Positions 43,375 to 52,666 of a stretch of DNA of 64,000 bases are shown here, piece after piece. The stretch spans positions 1-64,000 of the forward strand of contig NZ_PQFZ01000012.1 of the NCBI RefSeq assembly GCF_002917105.1. Direction: 5' to 3'. The notes under the pieces were generated by a model, which made no database searches, was not told the origin of the DNA, and saw only the letters and a list, made by a program, of their open reading frames with translations. The stretch's first letter is position 1. The number at the start of each line of letters is the position of its first letter. The translations under genes and the position numbers were made by a program. This DNA comes from Allobosea psychrotolerans (GTDB lineage Bacteria; Pseudomonadota; Alphaproteobacteria; Rhizobiales; Beijerinckiaceae).

Positions 43375-44943
43375 ATGAAGAGAGCTTGGATGCTGGCGGC
43401 CATTGCCGCCTTCGCGCTGACCGGCGCGGCCGAGGCGAAGACGCTGAAATGGGGCGCGGCGCGCGAGATCGCCTCACTCGACCCCTATTCCTATGGCGAC
43501 ACCTTCACGCTCTCGGTGCTGAACCATGTCTATGAGGGGCTGGTGCGCTACACCGGCGATCTCAAGATCGAGCCGGCATTGGCGGAGTCCTGGGAGACGG
43601 TCTCGCCGACGGTCTGGCGCTTCAAGCTCCGTCAGGGCGTGAAGTTCCACAACGGCAACCCGTTCACGGCCGACGACGTCGTCGCTTCGCTGGAGCGGGT
43701 CACGCATCCCGACTCGCCGCTCAAGGGCAATCTGCCGGCCTATAAATCGGCGACGAAGATCGACGACTACACCGTCGATATCGAGGTCAACGGCCCTTAC
43801 CCGCTGCTGCTCAACGACCTCACCAACATCTTCATCTTCAACAAGGCCTGGCTCGTCGCCAACAATTCGCTGCTGCCGACCGATTCCGGCAAGGGCGTAA
43901 AGGGCTATGCCACCGACAATGCCAATGGCACCGGCCCCTTCATCGTCGAGAGCCGCCGCGCCGATGCCAAGACCGTCTACGCCAAGAACCCGAACTGGTG
44001 GGACAAGCCTCAGCACAACATCGACACGATCGAGTTCCTGCCGATCGCCTCGGCCTCGACCCGTGTCGCGGCGCTGCTCTCGGGCGAGATCGACTTCACC
44101 AATGTCGCGCCCTTGCAGGATCTGCCGCGCCTCTCGGCCTCGCCCGAGGTCAAGGTGCTGCAGACCAATGAACTGCGCACCGTGATCTTCGCGCTCAATC
44201 TCAAGGACACGCTGTTCGAGAGCGATGTGAAGGATAAGAACCCGCTCAAGGATATTCGCGTCCGCGAGGCGCTCTATCGCGCCATCGACATCGACGCCGT
44301 CCAGAAGCGCGCCATGCGTGGCCTGTCGCGCAACACCGGCGCCCTGATCGCTCCGGCCATTCCAGGCTATGAGCCCTCGCAGGATGTGCGCCTGCCCTTC
44401 GACCTCGATGGCGCCAAGAAGCTGCTGGCGGCGGCGGGCTATCCCAACGGCTTCTCCTTCCAGATGAACTGCCAGAGCGACGGTCTCGTCAATGAAGAGG
44501 AGTTCTGCCAGGCGGTCGCCTCCATGTGGTCGCGCGCCGGCTTGCGGCCCAATCTGAGCCTCGGCCCGCGCAGCCAGCAGACGCCCAAGCGCGTCAAGGG
44601 CGAGTTCGACGTGATCTCCTTCGGCTGGGCCAATGAGCCGATGATCGACGCCTATTCGATCCTGATCCAGGTGATGCGCTCGAAGAGCGGTTCGGGCGGC
44701 GTGTTCAACTGGGGCAATTGGGGCGATCCGCGCATCGATGCCTTGATCGACAAGGCCGGCGTCGAGCTCGACAACGGCAAGCGCATTCCGATGATGATGG
44801 AGGCGCTGAAGATCGCCAAGGCCGAGCATCTCTTCATCCCGCTGCACCAGCAGCCGATGGCCTGGGCGATGCGCAACACCGTGGCAGCCACCGTGCAGGC
44901 GTCCGACAACAAGCCGAGGCTGTGGCTGACGACGATGAAGTGA
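43375..44943 (+). CDS. ABC substrate-binding protein, DppA/OppA type
   Basis: A 522-residue family 5 solute-binding protein with a Sec signal (MKRAWMLAAIAAFALTGAAEA). LRQGVKFHNGNPFTADDVVASLE near residue 85 and VREALYRAIDIDAV near 300 are SBP_bac_5 features. A GGGAGAG ribosome site precedes the ATG. It is the first gene of a + strand operon running to about 53008. A family A repeat separates it from the permease genes. The ligand probably matches the two downstream amidohydrolases. Confidence 0.94.
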   Translation: MKRAWMLAAIAAFALTGAAEAKTLKWGAAREIASLDPYSYGDTFTLSVLNHVYEGLVRYTGDLKIEPALAESWETVSPTVWRFKLRQGVKFHNGNPFTADDVVASLERVTHPDSPLKGNLPAYKSATKIDDYTVDIEVNGPYPLLLNDLTNIFIFNKAWLVANNSLLPTDSGKGVKGYATDNANGTGPFIVESRRADAKTVYAKNPNWWDKPQHNIDTIEFLPIASASTRVAALLSGEIDFTNVAPLQDLPRLSASPEVKVLQTNELRTVIFALNLKDTLFESDVKDKNPLKDIRVREALYRAIDIDAVQKRAMRGLSRNTGALIAPAIPGYEPSQDVRLPFDLDGAKKLLAAAGYPNGFSFQMNCQSDGLVNEEEFCQAVASMWSRAGLRPNLSLGPRSQQTPKRVKGEFDVISFGWANEPMIDAYSILIQVMRSKSGSGGVFNWGNWGDPRIDALIDKAGVELDNGKRIPMMMEALKIAKAEHLFIPLHQQPMAWAMRNTVAATVQASDNKPRLWLTTMK

Positions 44944-44950
44944 GGTCGCT

Positions 44951-45080
44951 GTCATTCCGGGGCGCGCCCAAGGCGCGAACCCGGAACCCACGACCGGGCG
45001 AGCGGCTGCAATCGTCGCTTGTGCTCGCGGCACCCAGTCGTGGGTTCCGGGTTCTTCGCTGGGCGAAGCCCCGGAATGAC
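44951..45080. repeat. Palindromic repeat, family A, between binding-protein and permease genes
   Basis: Outer arms GTCATTCCGGGGC and GCCCCGGAATGAC are perfect over 13 bases. Inner arms around GAACCCGGAACCCACGAC also pair with their reverse complement. It starts 7 bases after the binding-protein stop and ends 35 bases before the first permease. It could stabilise the upstream mRNA or reduce read-through. Confidence 0.85.
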
Positions 45081-45115
45081 GGAAGGTGTCTCGGAGCTTA
45101 GGGAGCAGAACGACG

Positions 45116-46108
45116 ATGCCGGCCTTCCTCTTCAAACGCCTCCTGAACGCGGCCGGCGTCATGCTTGCGGTCGCCTTCCTCGCCTTCCTGATCTTCCGCT
45201 TCGTCGGCGATCCCGTCGAACTGATGCTGAACGAGCAGGCGAGCCAGGCGCAGCGCGACGAATTGCGGATCAGGCTCGGGCTCGACAAGGGCTTCGTCCT
45301 GCAGTTCGCGACCTTCGTCGGCAATGCGCTGCACGGTGATTTCGGCATCTCCTACCGCAACCAGCAGGAGGTCTTCACGCTGATCTCCGAGCGCTTCCCC
45401 GCGACCTTCGAGCTGGTGCTGGTGGCGACGTTTCTCTCGCTCGCGGTCGGGATTCCGCTGGGCGTCTACACCGCCATCAAGCGCGACAGCTGGCTCGCCA
45501 AATCCCTGCAATTCATCTCCGTGCTCGGCGTCTCGCTGCCGAGCTTTGCACTCGGCATCCTGTTCATCCTGCTGTTTTCGGTGACGCTGCAATGGCTGCC
45601 GGCCTTCGGGCGCGGCCAGGTCGTGCAGATCGGCTGGTGGAGCACGGGCTTTCTCACGCCCTCCGGCCGGTTGGCGCTGATCCTGCCCGGCATCACGCTG
45701 TCGCTCTTCCAGATCACGCTGGTGATGCGATTGGTCCGGGCCGAGATGCTGGAGACGATGCGCACTGACTTCATCCGCTTCGCCCGGGCGCGCGGGCTGA
45801 CGCTGCGCGCCGTCCACTTCCGCCACGCCTTGCGCAATTGCCTGATGCCGGTGATCACCGTGACGGGGCTGCAGATCGGCAATCTGATCGCCTTCGCGCT
45901 GGTGACCGAGACGGTGTTCCAGTGGCCGGGCATGGGCCTGCTCTTCGTCCAGGCCGTGACCTTCGTCGATATCCCGGTGATGGCGGCCTATCTGATCGTG
46001 GTCTCCTTCATCTTCGTCTCACTGAACACGCTGGTCGACCTGCTCTACGCCTATGTCGATCCGCGCCTGCGCGAGGATGCGATCTCGGGAGCCGCCAATG
46101 CCCGTTGA
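45116..46108 (+). CDS. ABC transporter permease, DppB/OppB type
   Basis: A 330-residue permease. FKRLLNAAGVMLAVAFLAFLI is the first segment; LGLDKGFVLQF and HGDFGISYRN are DppB signatures; ARARGLTLRAVHFRHALRN is the coupling loop; it ends LLYAYVDPRLRED. I chose ATG at 45116 (GGGAGCAG upstream) over the GTG at 45086. It overlaps the next permease by 11 bases. Confidence 0.93.
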   Translation: MPAFLFKRLLNAAGVMLAVAFLAFLIFRFVGDPVELMLNEQASQAQRDELRIRLGLDKGFVLQFATFVGNALHGDFGISYRNQQEVFTLISERFPATFELVLVATFLSLAVGIPLGVYTAIKRDSWLAKSLQFISVLGVSLPSFALGILFILLFSVTLQWLPAFGRGQVVQIGWWSTGFLTPSGRLALILPGITLSLFQITLVMRLVRAEMLETMRTDFIRFARARGLTLRAVHFRHALRNCLMPVITVTGLQIGNLIAFALVTETVFQWPGMGLLFVQAVTFVDIPVMAAYLIVVSFIFVSLNTLVDLLYAYVDPRLREDAISGAANAR

Positions 46109-47048
46109 GTCTGCAAAGGCCCTGGATGCCGCAAAACCCGGCCGCCTGCGGCGCTTCCTCGACAGCGATATCGGCTGGAGTTTCCGGCGCACGCCGGCGG
46201 CCTGGCTCTCGGCGATCGTGCTCGCCCTGCTGATCGCCACGGCGTTGCTGGCCCCGCTGATCGCAGTCCAGAATCCGTACGACCTCTCGCAGATCTTCAT
46301 CGACAAGGCCGAGATCCCGCCGATCTGGGCCAGGGATGGCGAGTGGCCTTTCCTGCTCGGCACCGATCCGCAGGGGCGCGACGTGCTCTCGGCCATCCTC
46401 TACGGCACGCGCGTCTCGCTGATCATCGGGCTCGCCGCCGTCATCGTCTCGATGGCGCTCGGCGTCAGCATCGGACTGGTCTCCGGCTATTATGGCGGGC
46501 GCATCGACAACCTGCTGATGCGGCTCGGCGATACAGTGCTCTCGATCCCGACGCTGCTGATGGCGATCCTGGTCAGCGCCATTTTCCGGGAGCTTCTGCC
46601 GCCGGCGCTGCGCGAGCCCTTCGCCGCCGTCGTGCTCGTCGTCTCGATCTCGCTGACCAACTGGGTGCAATATGCCCGCACGGTCCGCGCCTCGACCATG
46701 GTCGAGCGGCGCAAGGAATACGTGCTCGCCGCCCGCATCATCAAGGTCGCGGCGACACGCATCATGGCCCGCCATATCCTGCCCAACACGCTCACCCCGG
46801 TGATGGTGGCGGCAACGCTGAATCTCGGCCTCGCCATCCTGTCGGAGGCGACGCTCTCCTTTCTGGGCGTCGGCATGCCGATCACCCAGCCCTCGCTGGG
46901 CACGCTGATCCGCATCGGCAACCAGTATCTCTTTTCCGGCTCCTGGTGGCTGGTCGTCTTCCCATCGCTCCAGCTCGGATTGATCGTGCTCTCGGTCAAC
47001 CTGCTGGGCGACTGGCTGCGCGACGCGCTGAACCCGAAACTTCGCTGA
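46098..47048 (+). CDS. ABC transporter permease, DppC/OppC type
   Basis: A 316-residue permease. The LGTDPQGRDVLSAILYGTRVSL segment lies near residue 92 and the coupling loop is AARIIKVAATRIMARHILPN. It ends LGDWLRDALNPKLR, the usual DppC terminus. The start at 46098 lies within the end of the DppB-type gene. It forms the channel with that protein. Confidence 0.93.
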   Translation: MPVESAKALDAAKPGRLRRFLDSDIGWSFRRTPAAWLSAIVLALLIATALLAPLIAVQNPYDLSQIFIDKAEIPPIWARDGEWPFLLGTDPQGRDVLSAILYGTRVSLIIGLAAVIVSMALGVSIGLVSGYYGGRIDNLLMRLGDTVLSIPTLLMAILVSAIFRELLPPALREPFAAVVLVVSISLTNWVQYARTVRASTMVERRKEYVLAARIIKVAATRIMARHILPNTLTPVMVAATLNLGLAILSEATLSFLGVGMPITQPSLGTLIRIGNQYLFSGSWWLVVFPSLQLGLIVLSVNLLGDWLRDALNPKLR

Positions 47049-47073
47049 CAAGACAAGACGAGGAACGCCTGCG

Positions 47074-48270
47074 ATGACCGCCTCACTCCTGCTCCGCAAT
47101 GTCCGACCCTATGCCGGCGCCACCACCGATATCCTGATCGAGAATGGCCGCATCACGCGGGTCGCGCAGGGTATCGAGGCCCCTGCCGGTGTGCCGGTCG
47201 AGGACGGTCGCAGCGAGATCGTCATCCCCGGCCTCATTGAGGCGCATACCCATCTCGACAAGAGCCTCTGGGGCCTGCCCTGGTACAAGAACGAGGTCGG
47301 CCCCAGGCTCCTCGACAAGATCGACAACGAGCGCGAGAACAAGAAGCGCCTGAACATCGACCCCTATCGCCAGTCGGCCCGGCAGAGCATCCAGTCCTCG
47401 CTGATGGGCTCGACCCATATCCGCAGCCATGTCGATGTCGATACCGAGCATGGGATGTGGGGCGTCGAAGGCGTTATGCGCACCCGCGACGAGTATCGCG
47501 ACATCGTCGACATCGAGCTCGTCGCTTTCCCGCAATCGGGCCTGCTGCGCCGGCCGGGCACGCTGGAGCTGATGGACCAGGCGATGAAGGCCGGCTGCGA
47601 GATCGTCGGCGGGCTCGACCCTTGCGCCATCGACCGCGATCCCAAGGGCCATCTCGATGCCGTGTTCGCGCTCTGCCAGAAATACGGCAGGCCGCTCGAC
47701 ATCCACCTGCACGAGCCCGGCGAAATGGGGCTGTTCTCCTTCGACCTGATCGTCGAGCGGACGCGTGCGCTTGGCATGAAGGGCAAGGTCACGGTCAGCC
47801 ACGCCTTCTGCCTCGGTGTCGATGCCGCGCTGGTCGATCCGCTGACCGCTGAGCTCGCCGAACTCGATATCGCCATCATGACGACGGCGCCCGCCAGCCG
47901 CCCGGCCCCGCCGGTGCGCAAGCTGATCGAAGCCGGCGTGCGCGTCTGCTCCGGCAATGACGGCATCCGCGACACCTGGGGCCCCTATGGCAATGCCGAC
48001 ATGCTGGAGCGCGCCATGTTCGTCGGCCTGCGCAACAATTTCCGCCGCGACGACGAACTCAGGATGGCGCTCGACGTCTGCACCAGCGAGGGCGCCAAGG
48101 TGATGGAGATCGAAGGCTACGGGCTGACTGAGGGCAGCAACGCCGATGTCGTGATCCTGCCGGGCGAGACTGTCGCGGAAGCGATCGTCACCCGCTCACC
48201 CAGGCGCCGCGTCGTCAAGTGCGGCAAGGTCGTCGCGCGCGACGGCGTCTCGATCAGGACCGCGCCGTGA
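47074..48270 (+). CDS. Amidohydrolase, cytosine deaminase-like
   Basis: A 398-residue amidohydrolase of the CodA group. The metal motif is PGLIEAHTHLDKS (HxH near residues 53-55). DIHLHEPGEM holds the His and the general-base Glu, HAFCLG the next His, and SGNDGIRDTWGPYG the catalytic Asp. These match cytosine/isoguanine deaminase sites closely, so deamination or ring opening of an N-heterocycle in the cytoplasm is likely. The ATG follows GAGGAA, 25 bases after the permease stop. The next gene overlaps it by 4 bases. Confidence 0.9.
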   Translation: MTASLLLRNVRPYAGATTDILIENGRITRVAQGIEAPAGVPVEDGRSEIVIPGLIEAHTHLDKSLWGLPWYKNEVGPRLLDKIDNERENKKRLNIDPYRQSARQSIQSSLMGSTHIRSHVDVDTEHGMWGVEGVMRTRDEYRDIVDIELVAFPQSGLLRRPGTLELMDQAMKAGCEIVGGLDPCAIDRDPKGHLDAVFALCQKYGRPLDIHLHEPGEMGLFSFDLIVERTRALGMKGKVTVSHAFCLGVDAALVDPLTAELAELDIAIMTTAPASRPAPPVRKLIEAGVRVCSGNDGIRDTWGPYGNADMLERAMFVGLRNNFRRDDELRMALDVCTSEGAKVMEIEGYGLTEGSNADVVILPGETVAEAIVTRSPRRRVVKCGKVVARDGVSIRTAP

Positions 48271-49772
48271 GCCTGCGCGCCGCCAAACGCCCGGAAGGGC
48301 GCATCCTGCTCACCGCGCGCTGGCTCGTCGGCCACGCGCAGGGGCGCCATCGCCTCTATGAGAATGGCGAGATCGTCTTCGAGGATGGCGAGATCGTCTT
48401 CGTCGGCCATGGTTTTCCCGGCGAGGCTTCCAGCCGTATCGACTACGGCAATGCGCTGATCGGGCCGGGCTTCGTCGATTGCGATGCGCTCTCGGATCTC
48501 GACACCACGATCCTGGCCTATGACAACCAGCCGGCCTGGAAGAAGGGTCGCGTCTGGCCGCGCTCCTATCTCGAAGCCGGCCCCTATGAGATGTATTCGC
48601 GCGAGGAGCTGGCTTTCCAGAAGAAGCACGCCTTCGCCACGCTGATCCGCAACGGCATCACCACCGCGCTGCCGATCGCCTCATTGTTCTACCGCGCCTG
48701 GGGCGAGACGCCCGAGGAGTTCCAGGATGCGGCGGAAGCAGCTGCCGGGCTTGGCCTGCGCACCTATCTCGGCCCGGCCTATCGCACCGGCAATCAATTG
48801 GTCGAGGCCGATGGCCGCATCACCACGCATTACGACGAGCCGCGCGGGCTGGCCGAACTCGAGGCCGCGATCGATTTCTGCGAGCGCAACGAAGGCGCGG
48901 CCGGCGGGCTGATCCGCACCATGCTGGCGCCCGACCGGATCGAGACGTCGACGGCCGAGTTGCTGCGTCGCACGGCAGCTGCCGGGCGTGCCCTGAAGGT
49001 CCCGGTGCGCCTGCATTGCTGCCAATCGAAGATCGAGTACGACCTCGTCCTGGCCCAGCACGGTATGAGCCCGCCGGAATGGCTGCGGAGCCTCGGCTTC
49101 CTCGACCAGCGTTCGCTGCTGCCGCACGGCACCTATGTCTCGGGCAGCCGTCATGTCGAACGCCCCGGCCGCGACCTCGAGATCATTCGCGATGCCGGCG
49201 CCACGATCGTGCACTGCCCGCTGGTCTCAGGCCGGCACGGCAACGCCATCGACCATTTCGGCCGCTATCGCGAGATGGGGGTGAAGCTCGCCATGGGCAC
49301 GGATACGAGCCCGCCCGACATGATCATGAACCTGCAGGTCGGCATGATCCTGGCCCGCACCATGGCCGGCAGCGTCCATGCGGTGCGCAGTGAGGACTAT
49401 TACGACGCGGCGACGATCGGCGGGGCCGAGGCGCTGGGCCGTCCCGATCTCGGCCGGCTGCAGCCGGGAGCGCGCGCCGACATCACCGTCTTCGATCTCG
49501 ACCGCCCGCATCTCGGCCAGGTCATCGACCCCATCCAGACCATGCTGCTCGCCGGTCATGGCCGCGATTTCGCGACCGTGATCATCGACGGACGCTTCGT
49601 GATGGAGGAGCGCGTGATCCCGGGTGTCGATGAGGCGGCGGACAAGCTCCGTGCTCAGACGCAGTTCGAAGGCGTGATGGCGCGCTATCCGCAGCGCACC
49701 CATGGTCACCCAGCCGCCAGCGAGATCTTCTCCTCGAGCTATCCGGTCGAACGCGCGGGAGTGGGGATATGA
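48267..49772 (+). CDS. Amidohydrolase family protein lacking the HxH metal motif
   Basis: A 501-residue protein of the amidohydrolase/ATZ-TRZ fold. Where HxH should follow strand 1, it reads PGFVDCDALSDLD (residues 73-75 Asp-Ala-Leu). Later positions are kept: RLHCCQSK (His), LLPHGTYVSG (His), HCPLVSGRHGN and MGTDTSPPD (Asp). The metal site must differ from standard members, or be absent. The start is GTG at 48267, overlapping the previous stop as GTGA. Being paired with a canonical deaminase in an import operon, it may act on the next intermediate. It is not a fragment: the length is normal and the ends are intact. Confidence 0.87.
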   Translation: MSLRAAKRPEGRILLTARWLVGHAQGRHRLYENGEIVFEDGEIVFVGHGFPGEASSRIDYGNALIGPGFVDCDALSDLDTTILAYDNQPAWKKGRVWPRSYLEAGPYEMYSREELAFQKKHAFATLIRNGITTALPIASLFYRAWGETPEEFQDAAEAAAGLGLRTYLGPAYRTGNQLVEADGRITTHYDEPRGLAELEAAIDFCERNEGAAGGLIRTMLAPDRIETSTAELLRRTAAAGRALKVPVRLHCCQSKIEYDLVLAQHGMSPPEWLRSLGFLDQRSLLPHGTYVSGSRHVERPGRDLEIIRDAGATIVHCPLVSGRHGNAIDHFGRYREMGVKLAMGTDTSPPDMIMNLQVGMILARTMAGSVHAVRSEDYYDAATIGGAEALGRPDLGRLQPGARADITVFDLDRPHLGQVIDPIQTMLLAGHGRDFATVIIDGRFVMEERVIPGVDEAADKLRAQTQFEGVMARYPQRTHGHPAASEIFSSSYPVERAGVGI

Positions 49773-50755
49773 GCGCCGTCGCTTCGCCGCTGCTCTCGGT
49801 GCGGGATCTCCGCATCGTCTTCGATGGCCGCCTTGGCCCGTTGACGGCGCTGGACGGCGTCTCCTTCGACATCGCGCCCGGCGAAATCCTTGGCGTGGTC
49901 GGCGAATCCGGCGCGGGCAAATCCCTGACCGGAACGGCGGTGATCGGCCTGCTCGATCCGCCGGGACGCATCAGCGGCGGCTCGATCCATCTTGACGGGC
50001 TGCGCATCGACAATCTCCCGCCGGAGCCGATGCGCAAGCTGCGCGGCCGCCAGATCGGCGCGATCTTCCAGGATCCGCTGACCTCGCTGCATCCGCTGCT
50101 GACCGTCGGCGACCAGCTTGTCGAGACGATCCTGACGCATCTCCCGGTCGGCAAGGCGCAGGCGCGCAAGCGCGCGCTCGATCTCCTGAAGGAGGTCGGC
50201 ATCCCTGCCGCCGAAACGCGCATCGACCAGTATCCGCACCAGTTTTCCGGCGGCATGCGCCAGCGCGTGGTGATCGCGCTCGCGCTCTGCGCCGAGCCGA
50301 AGCTGATCATCGCTGACGAACCGACCACGGCGCTCGACGTCTCGATCCAGGCGCAGATCACGACGCTCTTGAAGCGCCTTTGCCGCGAGCACGGCACGGC
50401 GATCATGCTGGTGACGCATGATATGGGCGTCATCGCCGAGACGGCCGACCGGGTCGCGGTGATGTATGCCGGGCGCATCGTCGAGATCGGCCCGGTCGCG
50501 GAGGTCACGCGCCGGCCGCATCACCCCTATACCGCAGGGCTGATGGCCTCGATCCCGAGCGTCCACACCCGCAACGCCGTCCTCAACCAGATCGACGGCG
50601 CAATGCCGCGCCTGAACGCCATTCCGGACGGCTGTTCCTTCAATCCCCGCTGCCGGTTCGCAAGCGGGTTCTGCCGCGAGCACAAGCCCGGCCTGCCGGT
50701 CTCGGCCCATGCCGCCGCCTGCCATTTCCCGCTGATGGAGCCGGCGCATGCGTGA
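49769..50755 (+). CDS. ABC transporter ATP-binding protein, DppD/OppD type
   Basis: A 328-residue ATPase. Walker A GESGAGKSLT (near residue 47), Q-loop IFQDPLTSLHP, signature FSGGMRQR, Walker B LIIADEPTTALD and VTHDMG. The C-terminal oligopeptide extension has the cysteine cluster PDGCSFNPRCRFASGFCREH typical of DppD. It overlaps the amidohydrolase stop (ATGA) and the DppF gene by 8 bases. Confidence 0.95.
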   Translation: MSAVASPLLSVRDLRIVFDGRLGPLTALDGVSFDIAPGEILGVVGESGAGKSLTGTAVIGLLDPPGRISGGSIHLDGLRIDNLPPEPMRKLRGRQIGAIFQDPLTSLHPLLTVGDQLVETILTHLPVGKAQARKRALDLLKEVGIPAAETRIDQYPHQFSGGMRQRVVIALALCAEPKLIIADEPTTALDVSIQAQITTLLKRLCREHGTAIMLVTHDMGVIAETADRVAVMYAGRIVEIGPVAEVTRRPHHPYTAGLMASIPSVHTRNAVLNQIDGAMPRLNAIPDGCSFNPRCRFASGFCREHKPGLPVSAHAAACHFPLMEPAHA

Positions 50756-51716
50756 GAGCGGCCCCATCCTCACCGTTTCCAATGCCTCCTGCCGTTTCGA
50801 CGTCTCGGCTCCGGCTTTGTCGCGCCTGCTGACGCGCGAGCCGCGCCGTATCCTGCGCGCGGTCGAGACCGTCTCCTTCACGGTCGAGCGCGGCACGACC
50901 TTCAGCATCGTCGGTGAATCCGGCTGCGGGAAATCGACGCTGGCGCGCATGGTGGTGGGCCTGCAGCGGCCGACCGAAGGTGCGCTGCATTTCTCCGATA
51001 TCACCCGCATCGACGGCACGATCGGCCCGCCGCGCGTGCAGATGATCTTCCAGGACCCTTACGCCTCGCTGAACCCGCGCTGGCGCGTCGGCGACATCAT
51101 CGCCGAGCCGATCCGTGAATTGAAGCTGCGTCAGGACGAGGCGGCGATCACGCAGCGCGTCGGCGACCTCCTGGAGATCGTCGGCCTGTCGCGTACCGAT
51201 GCTTCCCGCTATCCGCATGCCTTTTCCGGCGGCCAGCGCCAGCGCATCTCGATTGCGCGTGCGCTTGCGACCGAGGCCGATTTCCTGGTCTGCGACGAAC
51301 CGACCTCGGCGCTCGACGTCTCCGTGCAGGCGCAGATCCTCAACCTGATGGTCAGACTCCAGAAGGAGTTCGGGCTGACCTATCTCTTCATCAGCCACAA
51401 CCTCTCGGTCGTGCGGCACATGTCGGACCAGCTCGCGATCATGTATCTCGGTCGCTTCGTCGAGACGGGGCCGGCGGATGAGGTCTTCGGCAATCCGCGC
51501 CACCCCTATACGCGGCTGCTGCTCGAGACGATTCCCGATGTCGAGAAGCCCAATCGCGCGCGCCGGCCGATGTCGGGCGAGGTGCCGAGCCCGATCGCGC
51601 CGCCGCCCGGCTGCGCCTTCCATCCGCGCTGCGCCATGGCGGCCGATATCTGTCGGGTCGAACGGCCCCCGTTGCGCACTGTGGCGGCTGGTGCGCTGGC
51701 TTGCCATTTCGGCTGA
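50748..51716 (+). CDS. ABC transporter ATP-binding protein, DppF/OppF type
   Basis: A 322-residue ATPase. Walker A GESGCGKSTL (near residue 62), IFQDPYASLNPRW, signature FSGGQRQR, FLVCDEPTSALD and FISHNLSVVRH are present. The C-terminal PPGCAFHPRCAMAADIC cluster is standard. With the preceding DppD-type ATPase and the 43375-47048 genes it completes a peptide-type importer. The linker segment LSRLLTREPRRILRAVE near residue 22 is slightly longer than usual. Confidence 0.95.
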   Translation: MRESGPILTVSNASCRFDVSAPALSRLLTREPRRILRAVETVSFTVERGTTFSIVGESGCGKSTLARMVVGLQRPTEGALHFSDITRIDGTIGPPRVQMIFQDPYASLNPRWRVGDIIAEPIRELKLRQDEAAITQRVGDLLEIVGLSRTDASRYPHAFSGGQRQRISIARALATEADFLVCDEPTSALDVSVQAQILNLMVRLQKEFGLTYLFISHNLSVVRHMSDQLAIMYLGRFVETGPADEVFGNPRHPYTRLLLETIPDVEKPNRARRPMSGEVPSPIAPPPGCAFHPRCAMAADICRVERPPLRTVAAGALACHFG

Positions 51717-51862
51717 TCGCGGCGTCTTGAGGCGACGCTCATAGCCGGGATGCGCGCCAGGCAGCTGCGCGAGCCCCGGGATATCGTGTAGTCCGGTGTC
51801 TGGCAGTGCGGCATCCTTACGCGGCATTCGCGCAAGGCTCTGTCACGACAAAGGACGCCGCC

Positions 51863-52606
51863 ATGTCATTCCGCCCCGATATCGGCACGATGCCGGCAGA
51901 GCTGCGCGAGCGTCTGGCGCCCGGTGGCGTGCTGCGCGCCGGCATCAACCTGTCGAATTTCCTGCTGGTATCGAGCCGCACGCCTGATGGCGGCCCTGCC
52001 GGCGTCTCGCCCGACATGGCCCGCGCGATTGCCGACACGCTTGGCGTCGCACTGCGCTATGTGCCCTATGAATCGCCGGGCCTGCTGGCCGATGCCGCAG
52101 GGCGCGACGAATGGGATATCGGCCTGATCGGGGCCGAGCCGCAGCGCGCGGAGGTGATCAGCTTCACGCCGGCCTATGCCGCGATCGAGGCGACCTATCT
52201 CGTGCCAGTGGAATCGCGTTTCCGGAGCCCGGCCGAGGTCGATGCGGCAGGCGTCCGGATCGCCGTCACTGGCCGCACCGCCTATGGCCTCTGGCTCGAT
52301 CGCAACATCGCCCATGCCGAGCTGGTGCGCTCGACGACGATGGACGAGGCATTGGCGGATTTCAGCGACAAGAAGCTCGATGCGCTCGCAGGCCTGCGGC
52401 CGCGGCTCAACAGCGATGTGGCGCGGGCACCCGGTACACGCATCCTCGATGGCCGGTTCATGGCGGTTCAGCAGGCGATCGGCGTTCCCAAGGCGACGGG
52501 CGATGCGGTCCCCTATCTCACGAAATTCGTCGAGGCCGCCAGAAGTTCGGGCTTCATTGCTGACCTCATCCGCAAGCACGGCGTCGAAGGCCTCAGCGTC
52601 GCCTGA
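51863..52606 (+). CDS. Binding-protein-fold (PBP2) protein without a signal peptide
   Basis: A 247-residue protein of the family 3 solute-binding fold. LRAGINLSNFLL begins the fold near residue 25; GVSPDMARAIADTLG, WDIGLIGAEPQRAEVISFTPAYA and a C-terminal helix follow. There is no hydrophobic leader at any in-frame start, so it should be cytoplasmic. I chose ATG at 51863; an earlier start at 51806 adds residues without forming a signal. It might be a ligand-sensing or enzyme-like PBP. It lies 146 bases after the DppF gene, in the same direction. Confidence 0.82.
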   Translation: MSFRPDIGTMPAELRERLAPGGVLRAGINLSNFLLVSSRTPDGGPAGVSPDMARAIADTLGVALRYVPYESPGLLADAAGRDEWDIGLIGAEPQRAEVISFTPAYAAIEATYLVPVESRFRSPAEVDAAGVRIAVTGRTAYGLWLDRNIAHAELVRSTTMDEALADFSDKKLDALAGLRPRLNSDVARAPGTRILDGRFMAVQQAIGVPKATGDAVPYLTKFVEAARSSGFIADLIRKHGVEGLSVA

Positions 52607-52666
52607 GCTATGCCGCATCCGCCTTCAACCTGAAGCGCAAGCCACGTCCAAGAGAAAGCCACCTCC

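Noticed and set aside
43474..45348. A 624-codon minus-strand open frame over the binding protein
   Set aside because: Antisense shadow running through a repeat element; no motif.
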